Below are positions 1 through 11,631 of a stretch of DNA of 64,000 bases, in pieces; positions within the stretch are counted from its first letter, which is position 1; every line of letters starts with the position of its first letter. Source of the DNA: Isoetes taiwanensis (Eukaryota; Streptophyta; Lycopodiopsida; Isoetales; Isoetaceae); assembly GCA_021234155.1 (NCBI GenBank), contig JAJEKV010000047.1, positions 8,906,033 through 8,970,032 of the forward strand, read 5' to 3'. The notes below the pieces were generated by a model, which was not told the origin of the DNA, did no database searches, and saw nothing but the letters and a program-made list of their open reading frames with translations. The position numbers and the translations under genes were made by a program.

Positions 1-1024
1 AGGTGCACCTAGTTGCTATTTGCTGCCAATTGCAGGCCTTTAATGGCCATTTTAATAGAATAAAGATAAATCAATGCTGTAATGTTAATCTTAGGAAAGG
101 AATATTCATGGCAAATTTAAAACGTTAAATAGGTGGTAGGTTGGTAGAAAACTTATTCAGCCTGCATTTTGTTGCCTCAAAATCATAATGAACATATGCA
201 ACCTTGAACTAGCTGCTCTCTGCCTGCAAACCATGACTTAAAGGGATCCCATTCTATGCATAACCAAACTCTCTCTCAAATCGATGGCTAGAAAATCAAT
301 ATATAGTTCGTGTTTAAATCCTCTGGCAAGGACAAACCAGAATGATTGATGTCATCTGCATCCATTGTGAGCAAAACATTCTGGAGTTACAGGACAACAT
401 AGGAATGCAAAACTGCCAATAAAATGTTAAAGTTGATACCTGCAAGCGAGGAGATTGGTGCTTGATTGGTGCTTACAACTCCATCACCTCCATTCGCATA
501 CTCAATGCATACAATAAATTGTTGCAACTCCCTCCGAATTGTTGCAACTGCCTCTGTATCAGTTGCAAATGCATAAGAAAAAGTATTTTAAATGTGCTTC
601 ACAAAATCTAGCTCTCACAAGGTGGACATTTTTTCATTTATAAGCACGATCCAAGGGTCTTCCAGCAACCACCTCAGGGCCACCACCATGCATCTTCAGG
701 CTCTTACTGTGCCAACAATAACTGAACACTGCAGATTCAACTCATTATCAATTCCCCAGTCTCTTGAGGCGACCAAGCATTATTTTTGCAAAGGTATGTT
801 TTCCATCCTTATCAGTTGTGCAAAGACGGTTGAAAAAGCCTCTATCCAACTGTGTTCAATGACAAAAAATGCATGCATCTATGGCAGCTACAGAAGGTCA
901 TTAGCTGCATACCAATAATATGCCAAGTAGGATCCAAGTACTGTTGAAGGAAGCATAGACAACAAAATCTCAAGACAACTTCAGAAAGGGAAATCTAACA
1001 AAATCAACTTCTCTATGGCAAAAG
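1..1024. other. Stretch with no recognisable gene
   Basis: AT-rich sequence with short open frames only. The missing 3' exons of the carrier relic at 1025-1919 would be expected here on the minus strand, but I could not recognise any carrier motif. Confidence 0.5.
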
Positions 1025-1919
1025 CTAACTTCTAAAATTGGCCGCCTCGGAATTTCGTGGCCACATTGGCTGCTAATCTATTTACAACGGAAAGCTCTTT
1101 GTCATCTCCTGTAAACAACATGTGTCAAGCATGTTTTCCTACATGCAAACACCAGAAACATTGCTTACCTTGTACATTTCATAAGCAAGTAGCTGCACTG
1201 CACTATATGGTACAACTCGAATAACCTGCCAAGAGGGCACTTATTAAATATATTTGCATCAAGTTTTCAGAAATCTTTTTCAAAGGCTTGTTAGACCCTC
1301 CATACATATTAGTTGACATAATAATCGACATTCTATGAGCGAACTACTACTGTGGAAGGTTTCCTTTCCAAAGAGTGATAATACCATCATCCCGCCCAAT
1401 TTTGACTAGAGCACAGAAGGCAAACCATTTGATGCAATTTAACTTTGCGGTGATGATATGTCCTGTAAAGGTACAATAATGATGCACAAGTATTAGGCAT
1501 TGCAACCTGCCAGTTCAATTATATTTTTCTATACATATTGTTCGCCTACATATTTCAACTAAATTTACTGAAAGGAAATTCAAAATGGCATTTGCATTTG
1601 ATAAATATTCATAGATTCTTTCCATTTCTCATTTTGCAAGAAAAATACCTCGATAAACCCAATGCTCTTCTTGGCACCTTCTCTTTGGAGCTCTGAAGTA
1701 ACCCATGAACCGAGATGACCAAAATACACGCACATTACATTCACCGAGGATAATCGCCTTATATGAAAATGGAAGCCTTGAATTTCCGCAATGCCATCTG
1801 GACACCTGCATTAGAAGCTTCACTCTGTCGAGGGGAGCCGTCCAGATTTTCGCATGGCGCACCAAAGAATTCGCTTGACCCACAAACAATGCCAAATCAT
1901 TGGGAATATAATTCATCAA
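1025..1919 (-). pseudogene. Mitochondrial-carrier-family gene relic (thylakoid ADP/ATP carrier-like)
   Basis: Minus-strand pieces follow, in order, the first part of a mitochondrial carrier family protein, closest in my reading to the plant thylakoid ADP/ATP carrier. The first piece ends at 1806 with the signature TAPLDRVKLLMQ and a GT donor. The second, 1649-1690, reads LQREGAKKSIGFIE with AG acceptor and GT donor. The third ends near 1350 with WKGNLPQ, and the fourth, 1169-1225, reads VIRVVPYSAVQLLAYEMYK with both splice sites. The fifth, up to about 1120, reads LFTGDDKELSVVNRLAAN and then hits a stop. Exon order and splice sites are conserved. However, the third donor seems to lack one base, the fourth-to-fifth junction does not keep frame, and the second half of the carrier is absent. 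Carriers of this family exchange nucleotides across plastid or mitochondrial membranes; this copy is most likely a decayed or truncated duplicate. Base errors in the assembly could mimic some of the breaks. Confidence 0.72.
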
Positions 1920-3083
1920 AGCAACGGGATGTCCAAGAAGCTCGCTTCCGACTTGGGTTAAAACCCTTCCTTATGACAATTGTTTCCTCAATTTCCATAA
2001 CCTTAGATCGTTTTTGATCTCCACATCCTTCACCCAATGAGAAATTGCAAAAAAGAGGCGAGGGCTTTGTTTACATGCGGAATTTTCAATTTTCTCACAT
2101 GGGCCATGCTTGCTTGGCTCTGAGAGGAGTTTCTACCAATCCTTGGCGAATGTGCTCCACCTTCTCAAAGATGTTCCCGAAACACGAAGAAGAAATATGA
2201 GGAGGATAAAAGGCAAAAAAAAGGCATACCATTGCGGGAATGTTGCTTGGGAGGATCAAGAATATTGTCCCACAATTTTCCCTTTTGCAACCAACCAACT
2301 TATGATAGAAGACTCCACAAATTTTTACAATACAAAAGAATCTGAGAAGATTACGGCACAAATGGACTTAAAAAAAAAGCCATTGTCTTTGCCGTTAATC
2401 TCCAAAACATAACATACTAATGCCTACCTTTTTCTTTTTTATTCTTGAATCAGGGGAACTGCGTTTGACCCTCTGAAGTGTTGAATATCATAGTGTATGC
2501 ATACTTGCCGTCTTGGCAAAAGTATCTTGTATTGAATTCTTATCATTTGGTCACAAGCACCGCAAGGCCATGTTCGAATGTGACAACTTCAAATTTGTGG
2601 GCATTTCGGGCTAGTGCACTTTCTTTGAAAAGAGCACTAGAGATCGCATCAAGCCTTTGCCATCTTCAAATCGATGCATGTTCAATGAGCCTCTCCAATT
2701 CTAATTTGTAGAAGCTCGGATCTGTGTAGCCAAATTGGGCTATCAAGTTACCAGAGAAAAACGCAATGATTGGGGCTACATAACGTATGCGGACATGTGT
2801 GTGTATGAGAGCGATCCGCCATAGCCACAACACTATAGCGACAATGCATAAATGCGTGAAAAAAAATTGGGCTTTTCAATGGGGACAAATTTGTCCCTTG
2901 AATTCGACCCCCGGTGATGGACAATGATCTTTGGAATGCAAAAATTCATCCACGACTTGCAAATCCTGCAGTAAAACTAGAACCCACACCTTACGCATCG
3001 TGATTTCGCAGCAAACATCCGGCCAGTAAATCACAAAGTGCATAGGTCCTCAAAGTTTGCTTGAAGGCGGAGAGCACGCATGT
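1920..3083. other. No supported gene
   Basis: Short open frames on both strands, none with a recognisable domain. The minus strand may hold further decayed sequence belonging to the LRR fragment just to the right, but no LRR repeat is readable before 3084. Confidence 0.4.
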
Positions 3084-3300
3084 TCAAAGCTGGCCTAAAG
3101 TAGTAGGCAATGGCCCTGTTAAATCGTTGTCGCTAAGCTCCAGGATTTGGAGCTGGGACAAATCTCCTAGAAAAGCAGGAATGGAGCACGTAAAAGGAAT
3201 TCCGCCCTGGGGTCAAGTAATAGAGATTCTTTGCAACATAAGTCTTCGGGGAATGGCCCAGGAGAGTCTGTTCTTTGTCAAGACTTAGCTCCCGGAGCAA
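3084..3300 (-). pseudogene. Leucine-rich-repeat fragment (receptor-like protein type)
   Basis: On the minus strand, 3084-3212 reads two plant-type LRR units containing SIPAFLGDLSQLQILEL followed by SDNDLTGPLPTTLGQL. This fits the LxxLxxLxLSxNxLTGxIPxxLGxL consensus of plant receptor-like kinases and proteins. A stop codon interrupts the same frame just upstream, at about 3213-3215. The frame beyond it (KNRLSWAIPRRL, about 3216-3275) looks like the previous repeat. It ends downstream in a stop directly after GQL. No signal peptide, transmembrane segment or kinase domain is readable nearby, so this is a fragment of a larger receptor gene, probably inactive. The parent family (RLP versus LRR-RLK) cannot be decided. 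Confidence 0.6.
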
Positions 3301-3584
3301 AGTAAGCTTGGAAATGGAAGTGGGTAAGCTTTATGGTGCGGAGGATGCACCCATCGATTGAAGCTCATGGAGACTGATCCACTCCATACAGACCCTGCGC
3401 TGTTGTGTAATGCCCCTCGCCATTAACGGCCGTCCGGGCGAGTCGGAGGTGCAACATGCAAAGTGAACTTCCCTCAGCCACGTGTCGCCATTTTAAGAAG
3501 TGAGCCACGTGTCATCCCCAAACTTTTTCCTGGAGAAAAAATATTAGAATCAAACAAAAAAGGGTACTGCTTTATATATGTTAA

Positions 3585-3783
3585 GAAAATATTGGGAAAA
3601 CTACCAAAATACCCATATGAGTTTGTGTAATTACCAAAATGCCCTTATGAGTTTCAAAATTACCAAAATGCCCTTGTGTATAGTAGGTGTGTAGGGGCAT
3701 TTTGGTAATTTTAAAACTCATAAGGGCATTTTAGTAATTACACAAACTCATAGGGGTAGTTTGGTAGTTTTCCTTAAAATATT
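3585..3783. repeat. Near-perfect hairpin repeat (foldback/MITE-like)
   Basis: Two arms of about 90 bases run in inverted orientation around a loop near 3675-3691. The arms share the phrases AAAACTACCAAA, GAGTTTGTGTAATTAC and ACCAAAATGCCC with few mismatches. The flanks on both sides are rich in TTAAG and AAAATATT, which could be a small target duplication. Transcribed, this would fold into one long stem. Confidence 0.75.
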
Positions 3784-3834
3784 TTATACATACATATGCT
3801 ATATTTGAAATCAGGTGCAAATTCTTCTCTTTGG

Positions 3835-4081
3835 GTAAATTGGCTTTCTATCTTTGAACAAGAACTTAATAAGCTTTACTGAAATTTGAGAAAGATGATT
3901 CTTCTGATATAATACCATGATATAATTCCAGTAAATTGGCTTTTTATCTTCGATCAAGAACTTAATAAGCTTTAGTGAAAGTTGAGAAAGAGGACTCTTC
4001 TCTTCCGATATAATACCAGTAATTTGGCTTTCTATTTTTGATCAAGAACTTAATAAGCTTTAGTGAAAGTTGAGAAAGAGG
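3835..4081. repeat. Tandem repeat, three units of about 62-96 bp
   Basis: A unit beginning GTAAATTGGCTTTCTATCTT and containing CAAGAACTTAATAAGCTTTA starts at 3835, 3931 and 4019. Copies differ by a few substitutions and by the length of the trailing GATATAATACCA segment. It is a simple local tandem duplication. Confidence 0.8.
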
Positions 4082-5269
4082 CTCAAACGGACGGGGTGCA
4101 TACAATATCATCTTGCATTCTTGTTTGGGTAAGGTTTTAGGGTGAATTATTTAGTGGTATCAATTATGTTGGATAGAGATGTAATAGCTAAATCTTGACC
4201 AATATGTCCAAAAGGTAGGATCCTGACCCCTAACCTCAAAATCTATTTTCAAAATATCAAACATATAAAAATACCATAAGGAACCTAAACCAAATGGCCA
4301 AATGCCTCATGGCCAACCTTCCAAACCTTCCGATTTGTTCAATAGGTAGTCAACAAAACTTAACATCATTTATGTGGTAAAAATCTTGATAGCCAAATGG
4401 ACCACCAAAATATATCTTACTAAATGAAATTTCTAGGAAGTATTTGCAATAGTTTAATACAGTTCTTGCAAGTACACGCTGCATGCTCTTGAATAGATAT
4501 GATTAAATAGTACAGCACAGAAAAGCTTGTAACAGTTTTTCGTAATGTCACTCTACGTGGCAAAAGCATATTAGCATATATCTCTGATTCATTCTCTGTT
4601 ATTTTCCAGATGCTGCTGGTGTAGACAGATATGCAGATAATGTGCATTCTTACTGGACATGATATTTTAGTAGTCGACCAGGGTTGAAGAGTGCTGCCAA
4701 ACACTCTTCAAGTAAGCAATTTAAGCAATTTCCTAGCAGCAAGCTTGGTTTTATTATATTGCAACAAGCTTTTACATATCCAATCTTGCTATATGATTAT
4801 CAAAATTTTTTGTACTGCTAGCATCCAGTAGTATGTGATGACGTGAATCCTGTTTCTTTTTTAGCAGACCTTGTTATAGAAGTAAGGTTAATAGATAGCA
4901 GAAGCACATGTCAAAAGCATTTCTGAGTCTGAGTATTTCTGATATTTGTTTTCTGGCATGCAGGACACATTCAATTTTTGAAGACAAGAACAAAACCAAA
5001 ATCGACATTTTATACATATTTGTTGGAACTTGTTTGTCTATAGTTCTGCTACTTTGATACATTCACAATCAAACTTTGGTTTCCTTTTTGATGATGATGA
5101 TAACTTTTTGTTTGCTATGAAATTCCTTCTGTTCTGTCAAGTTTTCACCTATATAAGGTTCCTTTCAGCCTAATTGTGAACCATTCTTTTGTGGTTCATA
5201 AATGGTCGAACCATTATTTTCATGTATTCAAGGCAGAGATATATATCTTTAGAAACTCAGAAATACTTG
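4082..5269. other. No supported gene
   Basis: AT-rich intergenic DNA. I see no readable protein domain, RNA gene or repeat boundary before the left terminus of the element at 5270. Confidence 0.4.
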
Positions 5270-6573
5270 CACAAGGCCCCCAAAAAATAATTGTTATTAG
5301 TTTAACATAGCAGTTTTTCCATAAAACCACGATAATAAACTAATATAAGTTTGTGGGTTAATATGTTGATTAACTATAAAGAGTTATGTAGTAAGGTTCT
5401 TACTTGTGATCTATTGTTCAGTTTTTTTCTATAGTTCATGACTATGGAATTTTATGATAGTTAGTTTGCTTGGTTTAGTATTATGGTTTTAATAGTGCTT
5501 TGTTGCTATGTTCTATGTATGTGTAGTAACGATTTATTTTTATAGTTCATGCAACTTAAAGTGGTTGCTTAATGAAGTTATTGACATCTTTTTATATGAA
5601 CCAATGTTGTTCTATACAATAAAATATCTCAACATTTTATCAAAAGACATAAGCTAACTGTTAATGGTTTTTTCATCAAGATAGTAAACACTTGCATCTT
5701 TTAACCTAGTCAATATTAGAAAGAACAAGTGATGCTTGAGACAAAGCAATTAGTATTGGTTTCATGAAAATATTTGCACCTATTCAACTTGGAAACCATT
5801 GTTATTTTAAGACAGCAATTGTATTAACTTTCTCCATCAAAATCTTAATGTTTTAATTACGTAAGCTTGATAGTGGTTTTAATAAAACATTAAGGGACGT
5901 TCATTGAACCCCCCTATACAAATGGCTAAATATACAATATATGATATTGCATTAGGAGCAAATTCAAGCGCCCAAGGATTTGACCCTGGCATTTCCAATA
6001 GCTAATGAGAACTCTAAACTTTCTAAAAAGGTTCATCCTTATACAAGTTGAAGACCAAAAAGTAATTTACATAGTCAATAATCATTGATAATTGATAGGA
6101 CAACACGACATTCTAATAGAACACAAGGATGCTTGATGCTTGATCAGTTTGATGAACAGAAAAAAACATCCCAGGTTTCTTGGAATATACGATGGTAGTA
6201 CATAGACCGCGCTATGCAGCAGAGTAATAAAACTATTTGCTTACTTAATAAAACTTCAATGTTGGACATAATAAAACTAGCCTCCAAAACCATGCCAAAT
6301 TTAGGATGGTTTTCAAAGACCATTACTAGTTTTAATGAACCATTATTTTGTGCACAAAACTATCTCAGAAACCACATAAACTTTAACAAACCATATAACA
6401 TTCATAACCAGTATAGATAAACGTATCATAAACCACTATCACTTTTGATAAACCACTATGGAGGGTGGTTCTTTTCTATCAAATAAATTCATGTATAAAA
6501 AACTGCGTACACCATGGTTTTTAGATGATCTTGTATTGGTTAAATATAGCAATTCATTTTTGGGGGCCTTGTG
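5270..6573. mobile_element. Non-autonomous TIR transposon, CACTA-like
   Basis: The element is bounded by 24-bp terminal inverted repeats matching at 22 positions. The left begins CACAAGGCCCCCAAAAA (5270-5293) and the right ends TTTTTGGGGGCCTTGTG (6550-6573). A TTG triplet flanks both ends (5267-5269 and 6574-6576), as a 3-bp target duplication would. A CAC start, a 3-bp duplication and repeated AACCACTA/AACCATTA words near the ends fit a CACTA-like element. There is no transposase frame, so it would depend on an enzyme supplied from elsewhere. Confidence 0.7.
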
Positions 6574-6852
6574 TTGGGCCAGGTGCGATTTACATTTTTA
6601 TCTTTGGATTCCTGATTAGCACTGAAATGGAAACTGGAAAGCTCTGCGAAATGCTTGAAGCCTGTGCTTTTTTGTGATGCGATCTATAGGTACAGCCGAT
6701 GCTATTGGTTTTGTAACGATCAACTCAAAGATCCAAGTTTTACCTTTGACATAGGTACAGTCGATGCTACGTTCACTTGGGACTACTGTTCATCGACTAT
6801 TTAAAGCCTATTTGAATTTTTAAACATCGGCTAGATGGTTCGACTCCGACCT

Positions 6853-6932
6853 GTTCGACCATACCCTATATCTTATGGTATTTCGACCACATGTTCGACT
6901 ATACCCTATACCTTATGGTATTTCGACCACAT
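6853..6932. repeat. Tandem duplication of 40 bp
   Basis: Two copies of a 40-bp unit starting GTTCGACCATACCCTATA lie head to tail (6853-6892 and 6893-6932) with two substitutions. Nothing else was recognised between 6577 and 7119. Confidence 0.8.
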
Positions 6933-7135
6933 GCATTTTCCATTCCATCATTTCTACCATTGACCTAAATCACATTTTGCAATGTTAACTATTTTTATCA
7001 GTTAGACATAGTTTTTATATTCAATGGCATTCCTTCATCTCAACCTTATTGACCATGTCATGAATTGCAATGTTAACTTGTATACTATAATGAGTGAATA
7101 GGTAACTTGAAGACCTTCACATATATTGCTAACTT

Positions 7136-7138
7136 TTC

Positions 7139-7172
<34 letters not shown>

Positions 7173-8298
7173 GAAGGTACGAATTTTTTGTATTGATTAG
7201 ATAGAAAGAATTACAATACAAAGATCCCTCATGGATCAGATATAATTTAAGTACAGAGGATTCCATCTGGATCTGAATCATGTCTGTAGCAAATGTACGC
7301 ATGAGCCTCTCTCAACCTCTTCTCCTGTCTAACCAATACTACAGTATTAACATCTTCTCAATTAAATAGAATACTATAGGAGCCAAATGCTCATTTTCCA
7401 CAAGCTCCAGACAAATCTTGAATGCTCCAAAAATCCTCTTGCAAAACTAGAAATGAAGAGAAAAGAGCTGAAGAGTAATCTGATCAATTCTCCCGCATTG
7501 CTCAGAGAAGCCCAAATGCTTCAAACTATGATCTAATTCTGCAGTTTTACTACCAAATGCAAAATTAAAAGGAGATGTTGCATTGTCGGGATGTGCGGTC
7601 ACCAACCCCAAAGCTAGACACCTGCACCCACCCACTAAAACTTCCCTCTAAAGTTTGGCTCATAATATCTGGTCTTGATATGGAAGCATCTTCCTGGACA
7701 CAATCATATCCCTAGCTCGGCAATCTCAAATAATTTGACATCCTGTTTTAAAACTGTAAAATCGTAATCAAGAATTTACCCTGGCTCCTTCCAAGAAAAC
7801 ATCTCTAGATCTTTCCACTAGCAAGAAAGAGCAAGAGAAAGGGGAAAAGGCCAACAATTCATAAGATCTGCCATTAATTAGATTGCCCAGAAAACCATAC
7901 ATGAAAATTGCTCTCTTTATATTTCTGCTAAAAATCTAACATCAGATAGGCTCTATGCCCTTTTCGGATCTTGCTCTAAACAAGAAAATTATAAATTCCA
8001 AGAAACTTACATATTCTTGCTCAAACCAGCTTTAGCAAATCGGGCCATGTTAGTGGCATCTGGCAGAATCATAAAGACCGCCTTGAAGCAATTTCAAGCA
8101 AACAATCCCGAACAATCTTTAGAAGATAAGAATCCACCTGAATAAGTATGGCAAAACCCTGCTAGCATCCAATTTTGTCACTGATCTGCAAGAAAAGCTG
8201 CGGCAGTGCCGGACTCAGGAAGAGGAGGGCGGCGTCCTCTCCCTTTGCCGCCCTAGCCGCAAACGCTAGTTGAGCGCCAAGAAACCATCCCGCCTCAC
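7136..8298 (-). mobile_element. Non-LTR retrotransposon insertion (LINE-like, truncated)
   Basis: The 16-bp word CATATATTGCTAACTT occurs immediately on both sides (7120-7135 and 8299-8314), a typical target-primed insertion duplication. Just inside the left copy is a TTTTC-rich then poly-T tract, which is the A-rich 3' tail of an element lying on the minus strand. The opposite end is GC-rich, like a LINE 5' leader. No reverse transcriptase motif is readable in the 1.16 kb, so this is a short or internally deleted copy. Confidence 0.75.
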
Positions 8299-8619
8299 CA
8301 TATATTGCTAACTTGATAGCCTTTGCAAAATAAAACTACCGACATTAGCATACTATGAATGGAAAAAATAGAGTTGATGTGATTTACGCACACTATTACT
8401 TCTAACTCCAACCATCCTTGTATTTACATATCACAATATAATTGTGCGCAAATAGTGCAATTTGGGTTTATTAAGTCTAGCATAGGTTTTTTTTTCCTAA
8501 TTGCAGAAAACTAATGGTGCAAAACAAGTTCAACAAGGCTCTAAAATGACAGGCAAACTATCGCGACCTCATTGATCAAGGGGGGCACCTTGACAAATAT
8601 TGACGTGGCCACTAGAGTT

Positions 8620-8840
8620 GGTATAGTATATAAGAGATCATAGATCTCAAGGAAGAGAGAATAGGTAGAATCATTGTGGGGACGATTGGGAATTGCACGA
8701 TGTTGCAGTATGGATCCGAGGGATCAACGCAAGTTTGGCATGGGAAGCCCAAGGGACTCAAGGAATGGGGAACTCATGGGGTTCATGTTAATCAAACTTG
8801 GCCTTCTGTGAGGTTTGTAACATTGGTATTAGAGCACAGG
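8620..8840 (+). mobile_element. LTR end with primer-binding site (remnant)
   Basis: A TATA-like GTATATAAGAG at about 8628 is followed by an LTR-like end GTAACA and then TTGGTATTAGAGC at about 8824. That matches the initiator-methionine tRNA primer-binding site (TGGTATCAGAGC) with one change. The left boundary of the LTR and its partner were not found, and no gag-pol is readable after it, so only a 5' remnant is supported. Confidence 0.45.
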
Positions 8841-9804
8841 TTCGATTCCTCGTTGGGGCAACCATAGGGGTAGTTGGTGGGAGTGCCTGTTTCCTCTCGT
8901 GGTTTGGCCGGCCACATGCTTGAGGGCAAGCATCCTCTGGGAGGGGAGGAATTCTATGAACATAGCAGGGCATGGGATAAAACCTTGGAGAGGTTAGGGC
9001 CCAATAAGGATCCACCCCTTTGGCTTGCCGGTTGGCACTAGAGGGGCTAGTGCGTAACATTATCAAATATGGACCATATTTCACCGCGAAGAATGTAAGA
9101 AAATTTCAAGGATTATTACTAGCGATTTTGGAGGTTTTGGATTTATGGGTTTGTCTTATCATCAAATGAGATTTACTGAATCAAGACACAACCACATTGG
9201 TTTGGGGTTACAGTTTTGAGTTTAGGTTTAAATGGTAGGGCACATGGGTTTATAGTTAGGGTTCATGGACAGCCGACAAGGCTTTTGTCCACAATTCCTT
9301 AAATAATAAGTATAGTGGGTGTTCGAAAAGGGCAACCCCTTGATGCGACAACACGTTGCTTTTGTAGCATTTTATGCATATAATTGTAGCTCATCGACAA
9401 TTGTTTTTTGTATTTATTTCAGTACACAACCCCTAATGTAAGAGTTAACATAGACACTTTGTGTTTTAGCCCCGCATGGGCCATTGTTTCTCAGCCCCAT
9501 AGGGGCGGGCATTTTTTTTACATCATCCAATACACACGCACATAAAAGCTATTGAAGTTATATGATATTAACTAAACCCCCCTTTGTTACGTTGCATGTT
9601 TGTATGGTCGTCCATTAGTTAGCTCAGACCATTAGATGGAGATTGAGAGCGATCTGGTGCGTTGGAGGGTGGAGCCCTTTATTGTACACATAATACGTCA
9701 AGGTAAGTGGATAAGCATTCCGTCCATTTCCTGATTCATACTTAAGCAGAATGACAAATGGCTTCAGCAAACCTGTAGAATCGGTGAAATGGTTATTTGA
9801 TGTC
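8841..9804. other. No supported gene
   Basis: Probable internal remnant of the retroelement ending at 8840 followed by unassigned sequence. No readable protein domain was found. Confidence 0.35.
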
Positions 9805-9915
9805 GTAGAACGGAATGAGGGTCAGCCATTTTGCTCCTTCGACCGAGAATCGGCGCCTATGGCGCCCCCGATTTCTCGCAGTCGGGGAGCAAGAATGGCT
9901 TCCATTCCGTTCTAC
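9805..9915. repeat. GC-rich 111-bp hairpin
   Basis: The arms start GTAGAACGGAATG and end CATTCCGTTCTAC, meeting at the central GGCGCC-TAT-GGCGCC (loop 9858-9860). Pairing is interrupted by a few bulges. It resembles a very short foldback element or a small-RNA precursor stem. Which of these cannot be told from sequence alone. Confidence 0.75.
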
Positions 9916-10097
9916 ATCACATCACGATGTTACGGGGTTCTCAAAACAAAGGTTGTGATTTAATGATTCCAGGCATCTTTTGGCATACTCTCGATCTCAT
10001 TGGTCGAGATCCAACAATAATGTAGATTTAAGATAATGTGGATAGTAACTTATTCTTATTACTCTCACGTGTGCAAGATTCCTTTGGGATGAGACCT

Positions 10098-10649
10098 CAT
10101 TCTCATTCTCATTCTCATTCTCATTCTCATTCTCATTCTCATTCTCATTCTCATTCTCATTCTCATTTCTCATTCTCATTCTCATTCTCATTCTCATTCT
10201 CATTCTCATTCTCATTCTCATTCTCATTCTCATTCTCATTCTCATTCTCATTCTCATTCTCATTCTCATTCTCATTCTCATTTCTCATTCTCATTCTCAT
10301 TCTCATTCTCATTCTCATTCTCATTCTCATTCTCATTCTCATTCTCATTCTCATTCTCATTCTCATTCTCATTCTCATTCTCATTCTCATTCTCATTCTC
10401 ATTCTCATTCTCATTCTCATTCTCATTCTCATTTCTCATTCTCATTCTCATTCTCATTCTCATTCCTCATTCTCATTCTCATTCTCATTCTCATTCTCAT
10501 TCTCATTCTCATTCTCATTCTCATTCTCATTCTCATTCTCATTCTCATTCTCATTCTCATTCTCATTCTCATTCTCATTCTCATTCTCATTCTCATTCTC
10601 ATTCTCATTCTCATTCTCATTCTCATTCTCATTCTCATTCTCATTCTCA
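10098..10649. repeat. Hexanucleotide array (CATTCT)n, about 92 units
   Basis: An almost pure run of the hexamer CATTCT. Four single-base insertions, three of T (about 10166, 10281 and 10433) and one of C (about 10465), shift its phase. The long Ser-His, Ser-Phe and Arg-Met open frames here are artefacts of the repeat and are not genes. Confidence 0.97.
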
Positions 10650-10870
10650 GCCTCAAGAAGATATAGCCTACATTCTATATCCATAATAGCTATGGGAGCA
10701 GAAGGATTTACAACAGTGGCATGCACACTCAAACCAGAACCATAAAGAGCAAGAAAAATTGTAGCACCTTAACACGAATGCCTATAAACGTTAGTTAGTA
10801 GGATCAAGTCCCTAAAAGGGCACATTTTAGGTACTTCTCGGATGGTTGAGAAACAAGGATATCTACTTAT

Positions 10871-11040
10871 TTAAAATGTTTTTGGGGTGGGGTGTCTCCC
10901 TTTTTCCGGCCGCTGGTAACGCCGGTAACACTCCATTTTCCGGCCAAAAGCGTGATTTTGGAATTGGAAATGGCGCGGAATATTTTTGGACGACGAAGCT
11001 TTTCCCCATACCCTAAAAATGCTTTTCCTTACTTCTTTGC
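10871..11040 (-). pseudogene. 3' part of an ORF split by a hAT-like insertion
   Basis: This is the downstream half of a small minus-strand reading frame whose first half lies at 22183-22346. It reads from the interrupted site into KEVRKSIFRVWGKASS and on to a TAA at 10871. When the insertion and one 8-bp duplication are removed, the two halves join in frame and the total from the ATG at 22316 is exactly 104 codons including the stop. The tail is basic (many Lys and Arg). I do not recognise a family, and no start-site or promoter evidence exists, so this could be a chance frame. Confidence 0.45.
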
Positions 11041-11631
11041 ATGGCGACCAGGGTTCAAGTTTGACGGCTTTCATGCTTGTTTTTTGCTTTTTTGCCCGTC
11101 AAAACAGGCAGCAATAAAAATTGCCCTGCATATGAAGGGTAACAAATATCAATTTGCCTGTCATATAGAAAGGCAAAAAAATGTGTATGTCATTTGAAAG
11201 ATCGCAAATATAAATTTGCCTTTCATTCTTGTATAAGTACTAGGGTTATTTTATAGGCATATTGAGTTAATGTACCTTACCTCTAATAGAATAATGAATT
11301 AGGTAACATTAAAAAATATTTTTTTTTTTAAACTTCTACATTCCCGTTTCCCAATGAATCCACCAATTTGGGAAATTCGAGTCATTTCTGCTCTACCAGC
11401 TGCCTGCCACGGCTCTTTGCACTAAGGCGGTAATGCTCAGAGCATTTTTTTTTTGTTGTTTCCCCCCTTTTTTCACAAAACGATGTCTGTGTGGAGTCTG
11501 TGAACGAAGTCTGTGGTTTAGTTTTTTCACCACATTTCAGTCCGAGCGAGCATTGCCGAGCAAAGAGGCCGTCATTGTCTCTATCATCGACATTCACCAA
11601 TGGACATTAACTAGAGCCCCACATCTACTAC

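Noticed and set aside
780-870. Minus-strand DKDGKHTF segment resembling an EF-hand
   Set aside because: A single short loop-like match with stops nearby and no second hand.
10038-10745. Long open frames on both strands rich in Ser-His, Ser-Phe, Ile-Leu, Arg-Met or Glu-Asn
   Set aside because: They arise from reading the hexanucleotide array in different frames and have no independent coding evidence.
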